Assembly: GCA_029004715.1 (NCBI GenBank)
Contig: JAQVYX010000011.1
Location: 1-33,112 of the forward strand
Direction of reading: 5' to 3'
DNA length: 33,112 bases
From: Acidaminococcaceae bacterium
GTDB lineage: Bacteria > Bacillota > Negativicutes > Acidaminococcales > Acidaminococcaceae
The notes below the pieces were generated by a model. The model was not told where the DNA came from, did not search any database, and was given only the letters and a program-made list of their open reading frames with translations. The translations under genes and the position numbers were made by a program. Below are positions 24,094-32,427 of the stretch, one piece after another (position 1 is the stretch's first letter; every line of letters starts with the position of its first letter).

Positions 24094-24119
24094 AAAAAAC
24101 TATTTTTTGAGGTGGCTTT

Positions 24120-25100
24120 ATGCAAAAATATTTTCATAAATTTCTAGTTATGTGGCTAATTTTAATTGTATGCGCAATTTATTTTTTTATGGAACGGGCA
24201 GCCCCGCAAATCCAGTCCGAACAAAACGTTAGAATTGTAATAGATAGTGTGGGACGTGAAATTGTTATACCTGAACACCCTAAAAGAGTAGTAATTCTTA
24301 ATGCGTCTAATCTTGAACTCTATTATGCCGCAGGTGGTCAGGCAATAGCTAAACCAGTCAGTAGCGCATTTGACGTGGAACTACAAAAAAAAATAGCGGA
24401 TATTCCGGAAATCGGTTTTATACATTCGCCTAATCTTGAAAAGATAATTTCGTTGCAGCCGGATTTAGTAATAGGAACTAACGTTCCTTTTCACAATGCT
24501 TTAAAAGATGCCTTGCAAAAAGCAGGCATCCCTCTTTATATAAATAGTCTTTCTTCATATGAGGATGTCTTAAAGACCATAACTTTTTATGGGGAGCTGG
24601 CAAATACCAAAGATAGGGCTATAGAAAAAAGACGGGACATTGAAACAGAATATGCAGCAGTAATTAACCAGGTAAAAGGTAAAAAAACTCCTAAAAGTTT
24701 GATTGTTTTTGGTTCTCCTGACAGTTATAGTATGGCTACTAAGAAAAGTTTCAGCGGCGACTTGGTAAATAGATTGGGAGGAGGCAATATAGCAGACTTA
24801 AATAATAATTTTGGGGATTCATATGTTCCACTAAGTATGGAATATATTACCCAAAAAGATCCTGAAGTTATTTTTATAATTACAATGGGGAATTCCCAAA
24901 AAGTGATGGAAAACTTTAAGACTAATATGAAAGAAAATCCTATTTGGAATGATGTCAGTGCTGTTAAAAATGACCGTATTTATCAGTTGCCGGCAGACTT
25001 GTTTACGGTAAATCCAGGAACTCAGGTAGCGAAAGCTATGTTGCTATTGGCGGAATACCTTTATCCTGAGGAGGGAAAATATGACAATAAAGCAGGATGA
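24120..25100 (+). CDS. Iron/heme/cobalamin-type ABC substrate-binding protein
   Basis: 326 residues, BtuF/FepB-like (Peripla_BP_2) fold: an N-terminal hydrophobic segment (about 10-25), then RIVIDSVGREIVIPEHPKRVVIL, the QPDLVIGTN strand and the C-terminal lobe ending WNDVSAVKNDRIYQLP. The N-terminus lacks a clean lipobox (LIVC has Val before Cys), so the protein may be held by an uncleaved helix rather than a lipid. GAGGTGG precedes the ATG. It overlaps the permease gene by 20 bases. The ligand could be a ferric siderophore, heme or a corrinoid; operon context favours iron or heme. Confidence 0.88.
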   Translation: MQKYFHKFLVMWLILIVCAIYFFMERAAPQIQSEQNVRIVIDSVGREIVIPEHPKRVVILNASNLELYYAAGGQAIAKPVSSAFDVELQKKIADIPEIGFIHSPNLEKIISLQPDLVIGTNVPFHNALKDALQKAGIPLYINSLSSYEDVLKTITFYGELANTKDRAIEKRRDIETEYAAVINQVKGKKTPKSLIVFGSPDSYSMATKKSFSGDLVNRLGGGNIADLNNNFGDSYVPLSMEYITQKDPEVIFIITMGNSQKVMENFKTNMKENPIWNDVSAVKNDRIYQLPADLFTVNPGTQVAKAMLLLAEYLYPEEGKYDNKAG

Positions 25101-26085
25101 TACACGTAGCAAGCAACGCTTTGTAGTTCTCGGAACTGGATTCTTTTTGCTTTTTATTACGATGTTTTTCAGCATAAGTACAGGCGCTGTACATGTGAGT
25201 TTTCCTGAGATAACTTCTGTGTTCATGGGCGCAATGGATGGCGAGGCTTACAGAATAATTTATTTGTTACGTTTACCAAGAACCATAGTTGCTGGGTTAG
25301 TTGGCGCAAATCTTGCACTGGCAGGATGTATATTGCAGGGTGTCTTGCGTAATCCTCTTGCAGACCCCGGAATTATAGGCGTATCTTCTGGGGCTGGGCT
25401 TTTTGCCATGTTACTCATGGTTTTGGTTCCTGAACAGACAATTCTTGTCCCTGTAGCAGCATTTCTAGGGGCAGTTTTAGCGACGGGAATAGTGTTTCTT
25501 CTATCTTGGGAACGAGGGATCAATCCTTTACGTATGATTTTAGCCGGAGTAGCAGTTGCCGCATTTTTTGGCGGCGGCATGAGTGCTCTAATGATATTTT
25601 TTCCGGATCGTATTCAAGGGACAGTTGCTTGGATGGCGGGAGGTTTTCAGGGGCGAAGTTGGAATCATGTGCGTTTGCTGTTGCCGTACAGTGTTTTAGG
25701 AACTGTCGGTACAATGTTTTTTTACAAGCAATTGAATGCGCTTCAACTTGGGGATGAAGTTGCGGTGGGCGTTGGTATAAGCGTTAAACGTACAAGGGTG
25801 ATTTTGATAGTTGCGTCAGCACTTTTGGCGGCCTCTGCAGTCAGTGTTGCGGGGTTACTTGGATTTGTAGGACTTATTGTGCCTCATATTGTAAGACTGC
25901 TGGTGGGCTCAGACCATGAGTATTTGTTGCCATGTACTGCTGTTTATGGTGCAATTCTTGTCATGGGGGCAGACACTGTTGCTCGTACTGTTTTCAATCC
26001 ATTGGAAATACCTGTAGGTATATTTATGGCATTTTTAGGTGCACCGTTTTTTTTATATCTTTTGCGAAAGGGTAAACATAAATGA
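25081..26085 (+). CDS. FecCD-family ABC transporter permease
   Basis: 334-residue inner-membrane permease of the BtuC/FecCD/HmuU family, about ten helices. Seen: YLLRLPRTIVAGLVGANLALAG, LQGVLRNPLADPGIIGVSSGAGL, and the coupling region GLLGFVGLIVPHIVRLLVGSDH close to the C-terminus. GAGGAGGG lies 5 bases before the ATG. The stop overlaps the ATPase ATG (ATGA). The permease probably acts as a homodimer since only one such gene is present. Confidence 0.94.
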   Translation: MTIKQDDTRSKQRFVVLGTGFFLLFITMFFSISTGAVHVSFPEITSVFMGAMDGEAYRIIYLLRLPRTIVAGLVGANLALAGCILQGVLRNPLADPGIIGVSSGAGLFAMLLMVLVPEQTILVPVAAFLGAVLATGIVFLLSWERGINPLRMILAGVAVAAFFGGGMSALMIFFPDRIQGTVAWMAGGFQGRSWNHVRLLLPYSVLGTVGTMFFYKQLNALQLGDEVAVGVGISVKRTRVILIVASALLAASAVSVAGLLGFVGLIVPHIVRLLVGSDHEYLLPCTAVYGAILVMGADTVARTVFNPLEIPVGIFMAFLGAPFFLYLLRKGKHK

Positions 26086-26882
26086 CGAATACTTTCTTGA
26101 AAATGCAAACGGTGTGTCTAAAGTATAGAGATAAAACGGTTTTTAAAGATGTAAACTTGGAGTTCTTGCAACCGGAAATTGTAAGTATTATAGGACCTAA
26201 TGGATCAGGAAAATCTACCATATTAAAGGCTTTGAGCAGAATTTTGACTCCAGCTTCAGGATATGTTTATTTACAAAACGAAAGCTTACAGAAAATACCG
26301 ACCGAATGTGTGGCTCGTACCATTTCCATTTTACCTCAATCAGCAAATGCTCCCGGAGATATGACTGTCCGCGATTTAACCGCTTGCGGAAGAATACCCT
26401 ATCAAAATCTATGGGGAAGCAGAACACTAAACGATGATGCGGCCATTGATGAGGCTTTAGATATTACAGGATTAACAAAGTTGCAGAATAGACTGCTAAG
26501 CACTCTTTCCGGTGGAGAAAAACAACGAGCGTGGTTATCTATGGCCTTAGCGCAGAAACCCAAAATCTTGCTTCTGGATGAACCTACAACTTATTTGGAT
26601 GTAAAGCATCAGCTTGAACTAATGGAACTCATTGTTAAACTTCACCGAGAATGTGATATGACTATAATTATGGTTTTACATGATTTAAATCATGCAGCTA
26701 GATATAGTACGCGCTTGATTGCTGTGAAAGAAGGTATTGTTGTTGCCGATGGCAATGTTAAAGAGGTTTTTACTGTAGGGGTTTTAGAAGAACTTTATGA
26801 TGTTCAGGTAGTAGTTACGAAAATAGAGCGAGATGGTTGCAGTTATCCCATCTGCTTACCATATACTAAGGAAAATTACTAA
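26082..26882 (+). CDS. ABC transporter ATPase (FecE/HmuV type)
   Basis: 266 residues. Walker A GPNGSGKST (about residues 38-46), the VRDLTACGRIPYQN segment typical of iron-chelate ATPases, signature LSGGEKQRAWLSMALAQ, Walker B LLLDEPTTYLDVKHQ and switch His in VLHDLNHAARY. It completes a binding protein-permease-ATPase set. The next gene begins 10 bases after its stop with a very strong ribosome site. Confidence 0.95.
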   Translation: MTNTFLKMQTVCLKYRDKTVFKDVNLEFLQPEIVSIIGPNGSGKSTILKALSRILTPASGYVYLQNESLQKIPTECVARTISILPQSANAPGDMTVRDLTACGRIPYQNLWGSRTLNDDAAIDEALDITGLTKLQNRLLSTLSGGEKQRAWLSMALAQKPKILLLDEPTTYLDVKHQLELMELIVKLHRECDMTIIMVLHDLNHAARYSTRLIAVKEGIVVADGNVKEVFTVGVLEELYDVQVVVTKIERDGCSYPICLPYTKENY

Positions 26883-26892
26883 GGAGGTAAAT

Positions 26893-27414
26893 ATGAAAAT
26901 TTTAGTTATGTACTCCTCGCTAACGGGGAATACAAAGAAAGTTGCAGAGGCTATTACTGCAGCGTTACCTGAAGAAAGCACTTTGGTACAGGTGGCTGAT
27001 AAGCTTCCCATTCAAAATTATGATATTGTATTTTTGGGATTTTGGATTGACCGTAGCAGTGCCGATAATGCTATGGCGCAATTTATGCAACAAATGCATG
27101 ATGAGAATGTAGCACTTTTTGCCACATTGGGAGCTTATCCTAATACCGCTTATGCTAAGAAGTGTATGGAAAATGCTGTGGCTTTATTACCTAAGGACAA
27201 TACTGTGTTAGGCAAATTTCATTGTCAAGGTAAGCTAGCGGAGAAACTTGTGGAGAAATTTAAAACATTGCCACCGGAACATCCTCATGCCCTAACTCCG
27301 GAAAGGTTGATGCGGTACCAAAAAGCGGCTTCACATCCTGATGAAGTTGATCTTAAGGCTGTGGCCCAATTTGCAATCAAAGTAAGGGAAGAATTTATAA
27401 ATAAGCACCACTAA
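26893..27414 (+). CDS. Flavodoxin-family protein (Flavodoxin_4/BilS-like)
   Basis: 173 residues. The FMN phosphate loop is SSLTGNTKK at about 8-16 in MKILVMYSSLTGNTKKVAEA; FLGFWIDRSSADN and FATLGAYPNTAYAKKC are the other flavin-contact loops, and the C-terminal HALTPERLMRYQKAASHPDE is typical of the Flavodoxin_4 branch. AAGGAGGT lies 5-6 bases before this ATG, which rules out the upstream in-frame start at 26833. Between an uptake ATPase and a TonB receptor, it is a plausible electron donor for reductive release of iron or for heme/tetrapyrrole reduction; this role is inferred. Confidence 0.85.
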   Translation: MKILVMYSSLTGNTKKVAEAITAALPEESTLVQVADKLPIQNYDIVFLGFWIDRSSADNAMAQFMQQMHDENVALFATLGAYPNTAYAKKCMENAVALLPKDNTVLGKFHCQGKLAEKLVEKFKTLPPEHPHALTPERLMRYQKAASHPDEVDLKAVAQFAIKVREEFINKHH

Positions 27415-27455
27415 CAAATTGCAAAAAAAGATATTTGCAGAAAAGGAGATTGTTT

Positions 27456-29414
27456 ATGAAGAACCACATTTCTAAGGTACAAGTGCTAGCAATTTCGGCT
27501 TTTGCTTTTTCGGTGTTTTGTACTGATATAGCTGCCGCTTCCGAACCGGAGGAGTTTAATCTTGATACTGTGCTTGTAACTGCTACGCGCACACCTATGA
27601 CAGAAAAGCAAATCCCCCAAGCTGTTCAGGTAATTACGGCTAAAGATATAGAAAATTTAGGTGCTGCAAATGTTACGGATGCCTTGCAATTAGCAGCTAA
27701 CGTAAATTTATCCAAGGCTGGCATGACAGGAAATCAAGTGTCTATTCGTGGAATGGATACGGCTCATACCTTAATTCTTATTGATGGGAAACGTATGGCT
27801 GCAGAGGATGCCAATAGTACGGCTAATGTTTATGAATTAAATCGTGTTAATGTTAGTGCTATTGAGCGGATAGAGATTGTACGCGGTAATGGTAGTGCTC
27901 TTTACGGAAGTGATGCGCTAGGTGGTGTTATCAATATTATCACTAAGAGGCCGGGGGTAGCTAAAGCTACTCTTGGGATTAATACAGGGACAGAAGAAAA
28001 AGGCACTTATCTGCATTATGATACAGGCAAACAAGGTAAATGGAGCATGAGCACATCTGCAAGAATTACCGATGTACGCAGCCAGCAATCTGATAGTGAT
28101 GATAGTACAAACATGAATGGGCCAAAGCGTTATATTGATTTTAAAGCTGATTATGATTTAGGTAAAGGTAAAGGGCTTACTTTTGATATGAGTCATTTAA
28201 AAGAACAACTCAGGGAATATTATGACGATGATCTTACTAGTTCTAAAGCAGTAATTGATCAGAAAGAATGGTTTGATAATACTAGATCAGCTTATGGATT
28301 GACCTATTATGGTAAGGATAGTAAAAATGATTATCAGCTACGAACTTATTATAATGTTTTAAAAAAAGAGTCACGAAAGACTAACAATGGTGTATGGAGT
28401 GACTTTGACCATATGCAGTACGAAACATTTGTTATAGATGGCAAGAACTCCAGCAAGTTAAATGAAAAGCATCTTTTAACTTATGGAGGTGAATACAGAA
28501 ATAATTTTGTGCGTGGAACACGGATGGGGACCGGAGGAGATAATACTTATGAAGACGATTACCTTGGTTTAGAGAAAACGGGATCAGAAAAGTCTCTGGA
28601 AAATTATTCCGCTTATGTCCAAGATGAATGGCAGATAAATGAAAAAATGTTTGTTATTCCTGCCTTACGGTATGATTATCATACTAGTTTTGGCTCAAAT
28701 ATAAGCCCTAAGCTAGGAACAACATATAATTTAAGTGACAGTACACGTTTGAAGGCAAACTATGGTAAAAGCTATAGAGCACCGACCATTAGTCTTTTAT
28801 ACTATGAGATGACTAGAAACATGGGCAAAAGGATTGTACAAGTATTAGGAAATCCGGATTTACAACCTGAAACATCTATATCTTTTGATTTTGGAATTGA
28901 GGCGGAAAAAGGCAATAATTGGGGTAAGCTTACATATTTCAATAATTCTGTCAGCAACCTTATTACATCAGAAACTGTTTCTAAAATAGGTACAAAAACT
29001 ATTGCCAGATATATAAATGTTAATAAAGCACAAATAAATGGTGTGGAAGCAGAGCTAGGAAGACATTTTAATAAACATTTATCTATTAAAACAACCTATA
29101 ATTGGCTAGATGCTATTGATAAAGAAACAAATGAAAGGCTAAATAATAGAGCAAAGAATAATGCTGCAATACAATTAACCTATACGGATAATAAACCCAA
29201 CCCGCTTACTGTGACCTTGTGGAATGAATGGAACTATGATTATCGCTATGATGACGTGAATTATGACTACAGTTCTACAAATTTTGTTATAAACAAGCAT
29301 TGGAATAAACATTTGAGCAGTTATTTTGGTATTAACAATATTTTTGATAAGGAAGTGGATGATCTTACTGTAAGTGGACGAAACTGGAGAATGGGTATGG
29401 AATATAGTTTTTAA
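27456..29414 (+). CDS. TonB-dependent outer-membrane receptor
   Basis: 652 residues. Signal peptide about 1-28 ending in AAA/SEP; a TonB-box-like DTVLVTAT at about 38-45; plug domain to about 170 (VSIRGMDTAHTLILIDGKRM, ERIEIVRGNGSALYGSDALGGVINIITKR); 22-strand barrel ending in a terminal Phe (GMEYSF). BtuB/CirA-like in overall pattern. AAAGGAG is 7 bases before the ATG; the longer TTG start at 27435 is disfavoured. The receptor imports the substrate handed to the upstream ABC importer. No tonB-exbBD is present in the window. Confidence 0.94.
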   Translation: MKNHISKVQVLAISAFAFSVFCTDIAAASEPEEFNLDTVLVTATRTPMTEKQIPQAVQVITAKDIENLGAANVTDALQLAANVNLSKAGMTGNQVSIRGMDTAHTLILIDGKRMAAEDANSTANVYELNRVNVSAIERIEIVRGNGSALYGSDALGGVINIITKRPGVAKATLGINTGTEEKGTYLHYDTGKQGKWSMSTSARITDVRSQQSDSDDSTNMNGPKRYIDFKADYDLGKGKGLTFDMSHLKEQLREYYDDDLTSSKAVIDQKEWFDNTRSAYGLTYYGKDSKNDYQLRTYYNVLKKESRKTNNGVWSDFDHMQYETFVIDGKNSSKLNEKHLLTYGGEYRNNFVRGTRMGTGGDNTYEDDYLGLEKTGSEKSLENYSAYVQDEWQINEKMFVIPALRYDYHTSFGSNISPKLGTTYNLSDSTRLKANYGKSYRAPTISLLYYEMTRNMGKRIVQVLGNPDLQPETSISFDFGIEAEKGNNWGKLTYFNNSVSNLITSETVSKIGTKTIARYINVNKAQINGVEAELGRHFNKHLSIKTTYNWLDAIDKETNERLNNRAKNNAAIQLTYTDNKPNPLTVTLWNEWNYDYRYDDVNYDYSSTNFVINKHWNKHLSSYFGINNIFDKEVDDLTVSGRNWRMGMEYSF

Positions 29415-29425
29415 TTAAGACATAA

Positions 29426-29680
29426 AAAGATATAACAGGTATAAATATCTTTAAATATGGTAAAAAATTTGTTGATGAGTTAGTTGCCTTGCTTAGAAAG
29501 GGCCAATGGGATGCGGCAAAAACCTTTGCACAGAATAAAAAAGGTGTTTTTGGTTGTATTCTTACTTAGGCAAGGAGAAAAGATGATGCTAAAGGTTATA
29601 GTAGTAATGGCTCAGGACAAGGTACTGATTATGAGCGTAATGGAAACTTAGTTTATATTAATGGTGAATTATTAAATTAA
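29426..29680 (+). pseudogene. Remnant reading frame with in-frame TAG
   Basis: One frame stays open from 29426, with no ATG/GTG start, reads YGKKFVDELVALLRKGQWD...KKGVFGCILT, meets TAG at 29567-29569, and then continues in the same frame with KDDAKGYSSNGSGQGTDYE and NGNLVYINGELLN to TAA at 29678-29680. Both halves have protein-like composition. I do not recognise the family. A decayed gene tail is the simplest reading. Confidence 0.4.
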
Positions 29681-29753
29681 GGATGCTAGCTTGATACAAA
29701 AAGGTATTATAGTTTTAATTCCTATAGTGGTCTGTGTTTTTAATGTTATCTAA

Positions 29754-29856
29754 ATTAGTAAGTTAATTATAGCCTGCAATGTCTGCTCCGTTGGAATTTC
29801 GTTTTAAACGACGATATTCTATAAGAAGAGTCATTGCAGGCTATTGTTTTACTAAT
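29754..29856. repeat. 103-bp structured inverted-repeat element
   Basis: Nested perfect inverted repeats: ATTAGTAA/TTACTAAT at the ends (29754-29761, 29849-29856) and a 13-bp ATAGCCTGCAATG/CATTGCAGGCTAT (29769-29781, 29832-29844). The 50-base interior contains TCGTTTTAAACGA, itself palindromic. It could be a miniature mobile element, a long terminator or a small RNA; no protein is encoded. Confidence 0.5.
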
Positions 29857-29935
29857 TTTTATATGCTATTTTATAAGTGGTATTATATAAAATTCCTTCT
29901 GTAATGAAGAATGGTAGAAATGAAGGCGTGCGATT

Positions 29936-30064
29936 TTGGGAAAAAATAGCCCTCCGAATATTAAGGCTAATATTGCTACTTATAGCAATCCCAATATACC
30001 ACTAGCAAAACCTTTAATTCCGGCTATAACAAATTTTGTAAAACAAATAGACGTAAAAAAATAA
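29936..30064 (+). pseudogene. Possible 42-codon fragment
   Basis: A TTG-initiated frame (LGKNSPPNIKANIATYSNPN...) ending in TAA with GAAGG 9-10 bases upstream. Composition is protein-like but no family is recognised; probably a remnant of a C-terminus. Confidence 0.2.
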
Positions 30065-30089
30065 TTTTTACTTACAAAGGAGAAATTAT

Positions 30090-31049
30090 ATGAAAATTGT
30101 AGTTTTAGATGGTTATGCAGAAAACCCAGGGGACTTGACTTGGTCAGCTTTAGAGAATTTGGGAAATCTTATGGTATATGATAGAACGGAAGAGACAAAA
30201 ATTGTAGAGAGAATTAATGATGCAGAAATAGTTATCGTCAACAAAACGAAGATTGATAAAACGGTATTAGATGCCTGCCCGGAAATTAGATATATTGGTG
30301 TTTTAGCAACGGGCTATAACAATATAGATATTGAATATGCAAAAAAAAGAGGAATTTTAGTGGCAAATGTTCCCACCTATGGAACTTTTGCTGTAGGACA
30401 GTTTGCTATTGCACTATTGCTGGAAATATGTCATAGGATTGGACATCATGATAAGGTTGTGCACGAAGGAAAGTGGACCAATAATCTTGACTGGTGTTTT
30501 TGGGATTATCCGCTAATAGAGTTGTCAGGAAAGACTATGGGAATCATTGGTTTTGGCCATATTGGTAAGACTACGGGCCGTATTGGTAAGGCTTTGGGCA
30601 TGAACATAATTGCCTATACCCCTAATCCTCAAGCTGAAGATAAAAAAGAGGTAGAGTTTGTAGATAAATTAGACGATTTTTTTGCTCAAGCGGACGTTGT
30701 TGTATTACATTGTCCACTATTTCCTGAAACAAAAGAAATCATAAACAAGACAAATATAGAAAAAATGAAAGACGGGGTCATCATTATTAACAATTCTCGT
30801 GGTGGATTGATTAATGAAAAAGATTTGGCTGGGGCATTAAAGAGTGGAAAGATTTATGCGGCTGGGTTAGATGTTGTAGCAACGGAACCCATAGATAAAG
30901 AAAATCCTTTACTTACGGCACCTAACTGCATTATTACTCCGCATATTTCTTGGGCAGCGAAGGAGAGCAGAAAACGATTATTAAATATAGCGGTTGAGAA
31001 TGTAGCTGCTTTTATAGCTGGAAAAGCTATAAATATAGTTAATAAATAA
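30090..31049 (+). CDS. D-2-hydroxyacid dehydrogenase (NAD-dependent)
   Basis: 319 residues, D-isomer-specific 2-hydroxyacid dehydrogenase family. NAD-binding GFGHIGKTTGRIGKALGM (about 150-167); catalytic Arg in NNSRGGLINE, Glu in VATEPIDKENPL and His in ITPHISWAA. It reduces a 2-keto acid such as hydroxypyruvate, glyoxylate or a branched-chain keto acid; overall resemblance is to hydroxypyruvate/glycerate dehydrogenases, but exact substrate is unclear. AAAGGAG lies before the ATG. It stands alone, flanked by two long gene-poor stretches. Confidence 0.88.
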   Translation: MKIVVLDGYAENPGDLTWSALENLGNLMVYDRTEETKIVERINDAEIVIVNKTKIDKTVLDACPEIRYIGVLATGYNNIDIEYAKKRGILVANVPTYGTFAVGQFAIALLLEICHRIGHHDKVVHEGKWTNNLDWCFWDYPLIELSGKTMGIIGFGHIGKTTGRIGKALGMNIIAYTPNPQAEDKKEVEFVDKLDDFFAQADVVVLHCPLFPETKEIINKTNIEKMKDGVIIINNSRGGLINEKDLAGALKSGKIYAAGLDVVATEPIDKENPLLTAPNCIITPHISWAAKESRKRLLNIAVENVAAFIAGKAINIVNK

Positions 31050-31294
31050 ATTCATCTTTTGCAAGTCCAATTAAAAACTTAAATTGGAGTGACAAAGGTG
31101 TATAAATTAAGCAAAGCATGAAAAAAACTGTTCAGGACAGAGGATGAAAACATGCAGATACGTCAGTGTCTTTTTAAGGAGAATATACGTATTGCGTAAG
31201 AGGACTAAATGAAAAAGGTTCAAATTATTCGTAAAATAAAGGAGAAAAACGTTCGTATGAACGCATAGTGTTTACATTTTAACAGTTTATTTTG

Positions 31295-31323
31295 TTGACA
31301 AAAAAAATAATAAATGTGATAAT
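31295..31323 (+). promoter_or_regulatory. Promoter for the peptide ABC transporter operon
   Basis: TTGACA (31295-31300), 17 bases, GATAAT (31318-31323) with an extended TG at 31315-31316. Predicted start is close to 31330, the first base of a strong hairpin. Confidence 0.7.
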
Positions 31324-31329
31324 ACTTTC

Positions 31330-31368
31330 AAGCAACGGTGTGAAAACACCGTTGCTTTTATTTTTTAT
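31330..31368 (+). terminator. Hairpin with T-run at the predicted transcription start
   Basis: AAGCAACGGTGT / ACACCGTTGCTT, a 12-bp perfect stem with a GAAA tetraloop, followed by a T-rich run. It has all the marks of an intrinsic terminator but lies at the very 5' end of the proposed transcript and about 95 bases before the permease start, so it may be an attenuator, a stabilising 5' hairpin, or the terminator of an upstream unit. Confidence 0.7.
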
Positions 31369-31462
31369 CTAGGGGGGATAGCGGTCTTTACAGTAAAGAA
31401 TAGAGTTTGTAGAGCTTCTATTCTAGCAATATCGTTAGTTTTTGGAGAAGGAGGGACAACAC

Positions 31463-32416
31463 ATGATTAGGTATGTATTAAAACGGCTGGTTATTTCTAT
31501 TCCCGTTCTTTTTCTGATTTCCGTCGGTGCCTTTATACTTGTACATCTTACACCAGGAGATCCGGCAGATATGTATATTTCACCGGACATGACTCAAGCA
31601 CAAATTGACCTTACACGGTCAGTTTTAGGCTTGGATAAACCCTGGCTTATCCAGTATTTTGAATGGATAAAGAATTTCATTAGCGGTAATTTTGGGTTTT
31701 CCTTTAGCAGCCGCCAGCCTGTAGCAGAAATTCTCGCACAGCGCTTTAATCCTACTCTGCTTTTGATGAGCGTAAGCTTGCTTGCAGCTTATCTTGCTGC
31801 AATTCCGCTGGGAATAATTGCAGCTTTAAACAAAAATTCATGGATTGACCGTTCTATTATTGGCTGGACATTTTTTAATGTTTCATTTCCACCCTTTTTT
31901 TTAGGTCTTGCGTTGATTTACGTTTTGGGAATAAAACTAGCGATTTTTCCCACAGGCGGAATGGTAGTTTTAGGACAGGAAAATGATATTGCAGGTCGAT
32001 TGATGCATTTGGTATTACCGGTAGTGGTTATGGCTTCTCAGTTTTCTGCGAATATGATCCGTTACGTTAGGGCTAGCGTATTAGATGTTTTAGACCAAAA
32101 CTATATTAGAACGGCAGTTTCCAAAGGATTATCAGAGCTACATATACTGTTTGCTCATATATTTAGAAATTCCTTGATTCCCATTATAACCGTAATAGGA
32201 ACAGATCTTCCGAAAATTATAGGGGGAGCGGTTATCACAGAACAAATATTTCAGTGGCCGGGAATAGGGTCATTAACAGTAGCGGCAATTAATTCTCGTG
32301 ATTATCCAATTTTGATGGCCATAGTTATCTTGTCTGCCGTTGCCGTCCTTTTAGCGAATTTATTAGTAGATGTATTGTACGCGGTAATTGATCCTCGTAT
32401 TAGATATGAAAAGTGA
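31463..32416 (+). CDS. Dipeptide/oligopeptide/nickel ABC transporter permease (DppB/OppB type)
   Basis: 317-residue inner-membrane permease. N-terminal MIRYVLKRLVISIPVLFLIS and LTPGDPADMY are family hallmarks; the coupling loop is YIRTAVSKGLSELHILFAHIFRN, and GIGSLTVAAINSRDYPILMA precedes the last helices. ATG 31463 is chosen over TTG 31442 because GAAGGAGGG lies 8 bases ahead of it. Substrate may be di- or oligopeptides, or nickel; no binding protein is in view. The partner permease follows 11 bases later. Confidence 0.92.
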   Translation: MIRYVLKRLVISIPVLFLISVGAFILVHLTPGDPADMYISPDMTQAQIDLTRSVLGLDKPWLIQYFEWIKNFISGNFGFSFSSRQPVAEILAQRFNPTLLLMSVSLLAAYLAAIPLGIIAALNKNSWIDRSIIGWTFFNVSFPPFFLGLALIYVLGIKLAIFPTGGMVVLGQENDIAGRLMHLVLPVVVMASQFSANMIRYVRASVLDVLDQNYIRTAVSKGLSELHILFAHIFRNSLIPIITVIGTDLPKIIGGAVITEQIFQWPGIGSLTVAAINSRDYPILMAIVILSAVAVLLANLLVDVLYAVIDPRIRYEK

Positions 32417-32427
32417 GGTGCGTGAAA

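Larger units (their letters stand above)
23828..24119. other. Divergent regulatory region between the sensor kinase and the uptake operon
   Basis: 292 bases without a gene. It contains a strong plus-strand promoter, two copies of a palindrome, and T-runs. For the kinase gene (minus strand) a TTTACA (23901-23896) is the only -35 candidate and no good -10 is spaced to it. No small ORF with a ribosome site was found. Confidence 0.6.
29415..30089 (+). other. 675-base gene-poor stretch with decayed coding fragments
   Basis: No complete gene. It holds a broken reading frame (29426-29680), a structured inverted-repeat element (29754-29856) and a 42-codon frame (29936-30064) with only a TTG start. 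No terminator is obvious immediately after the TonB receptor. The mix suggests remains of one or two lost genes. Confidence 0.55.
31050..31462 (+). other. Gene-poor stretch before the peptide-transport genes
   Basis: 413 bases. Contains a weak inverted repeat TCCAATT/AATTGGA (31066-31088), two very short basic ORFs (22 codons at 31144-31212 and 19 codons at 31209-31268, overlapping ATGA), an inverted repeat CGTTC-GTAT-GAACG (31250-31263), and a promoter with a start-site hairpin (31295-31366). No larger gene is seen. Confidence 0.55.

Noticed and set aside
26833-26892. Longer N-terminus for the flavodoxin-family gene
   Set aside because: The extension lies inside the ATPase gene, lacks a ribosome site, and the flavodoxin fold starts exactly at the ATG after AAGGAGGT.
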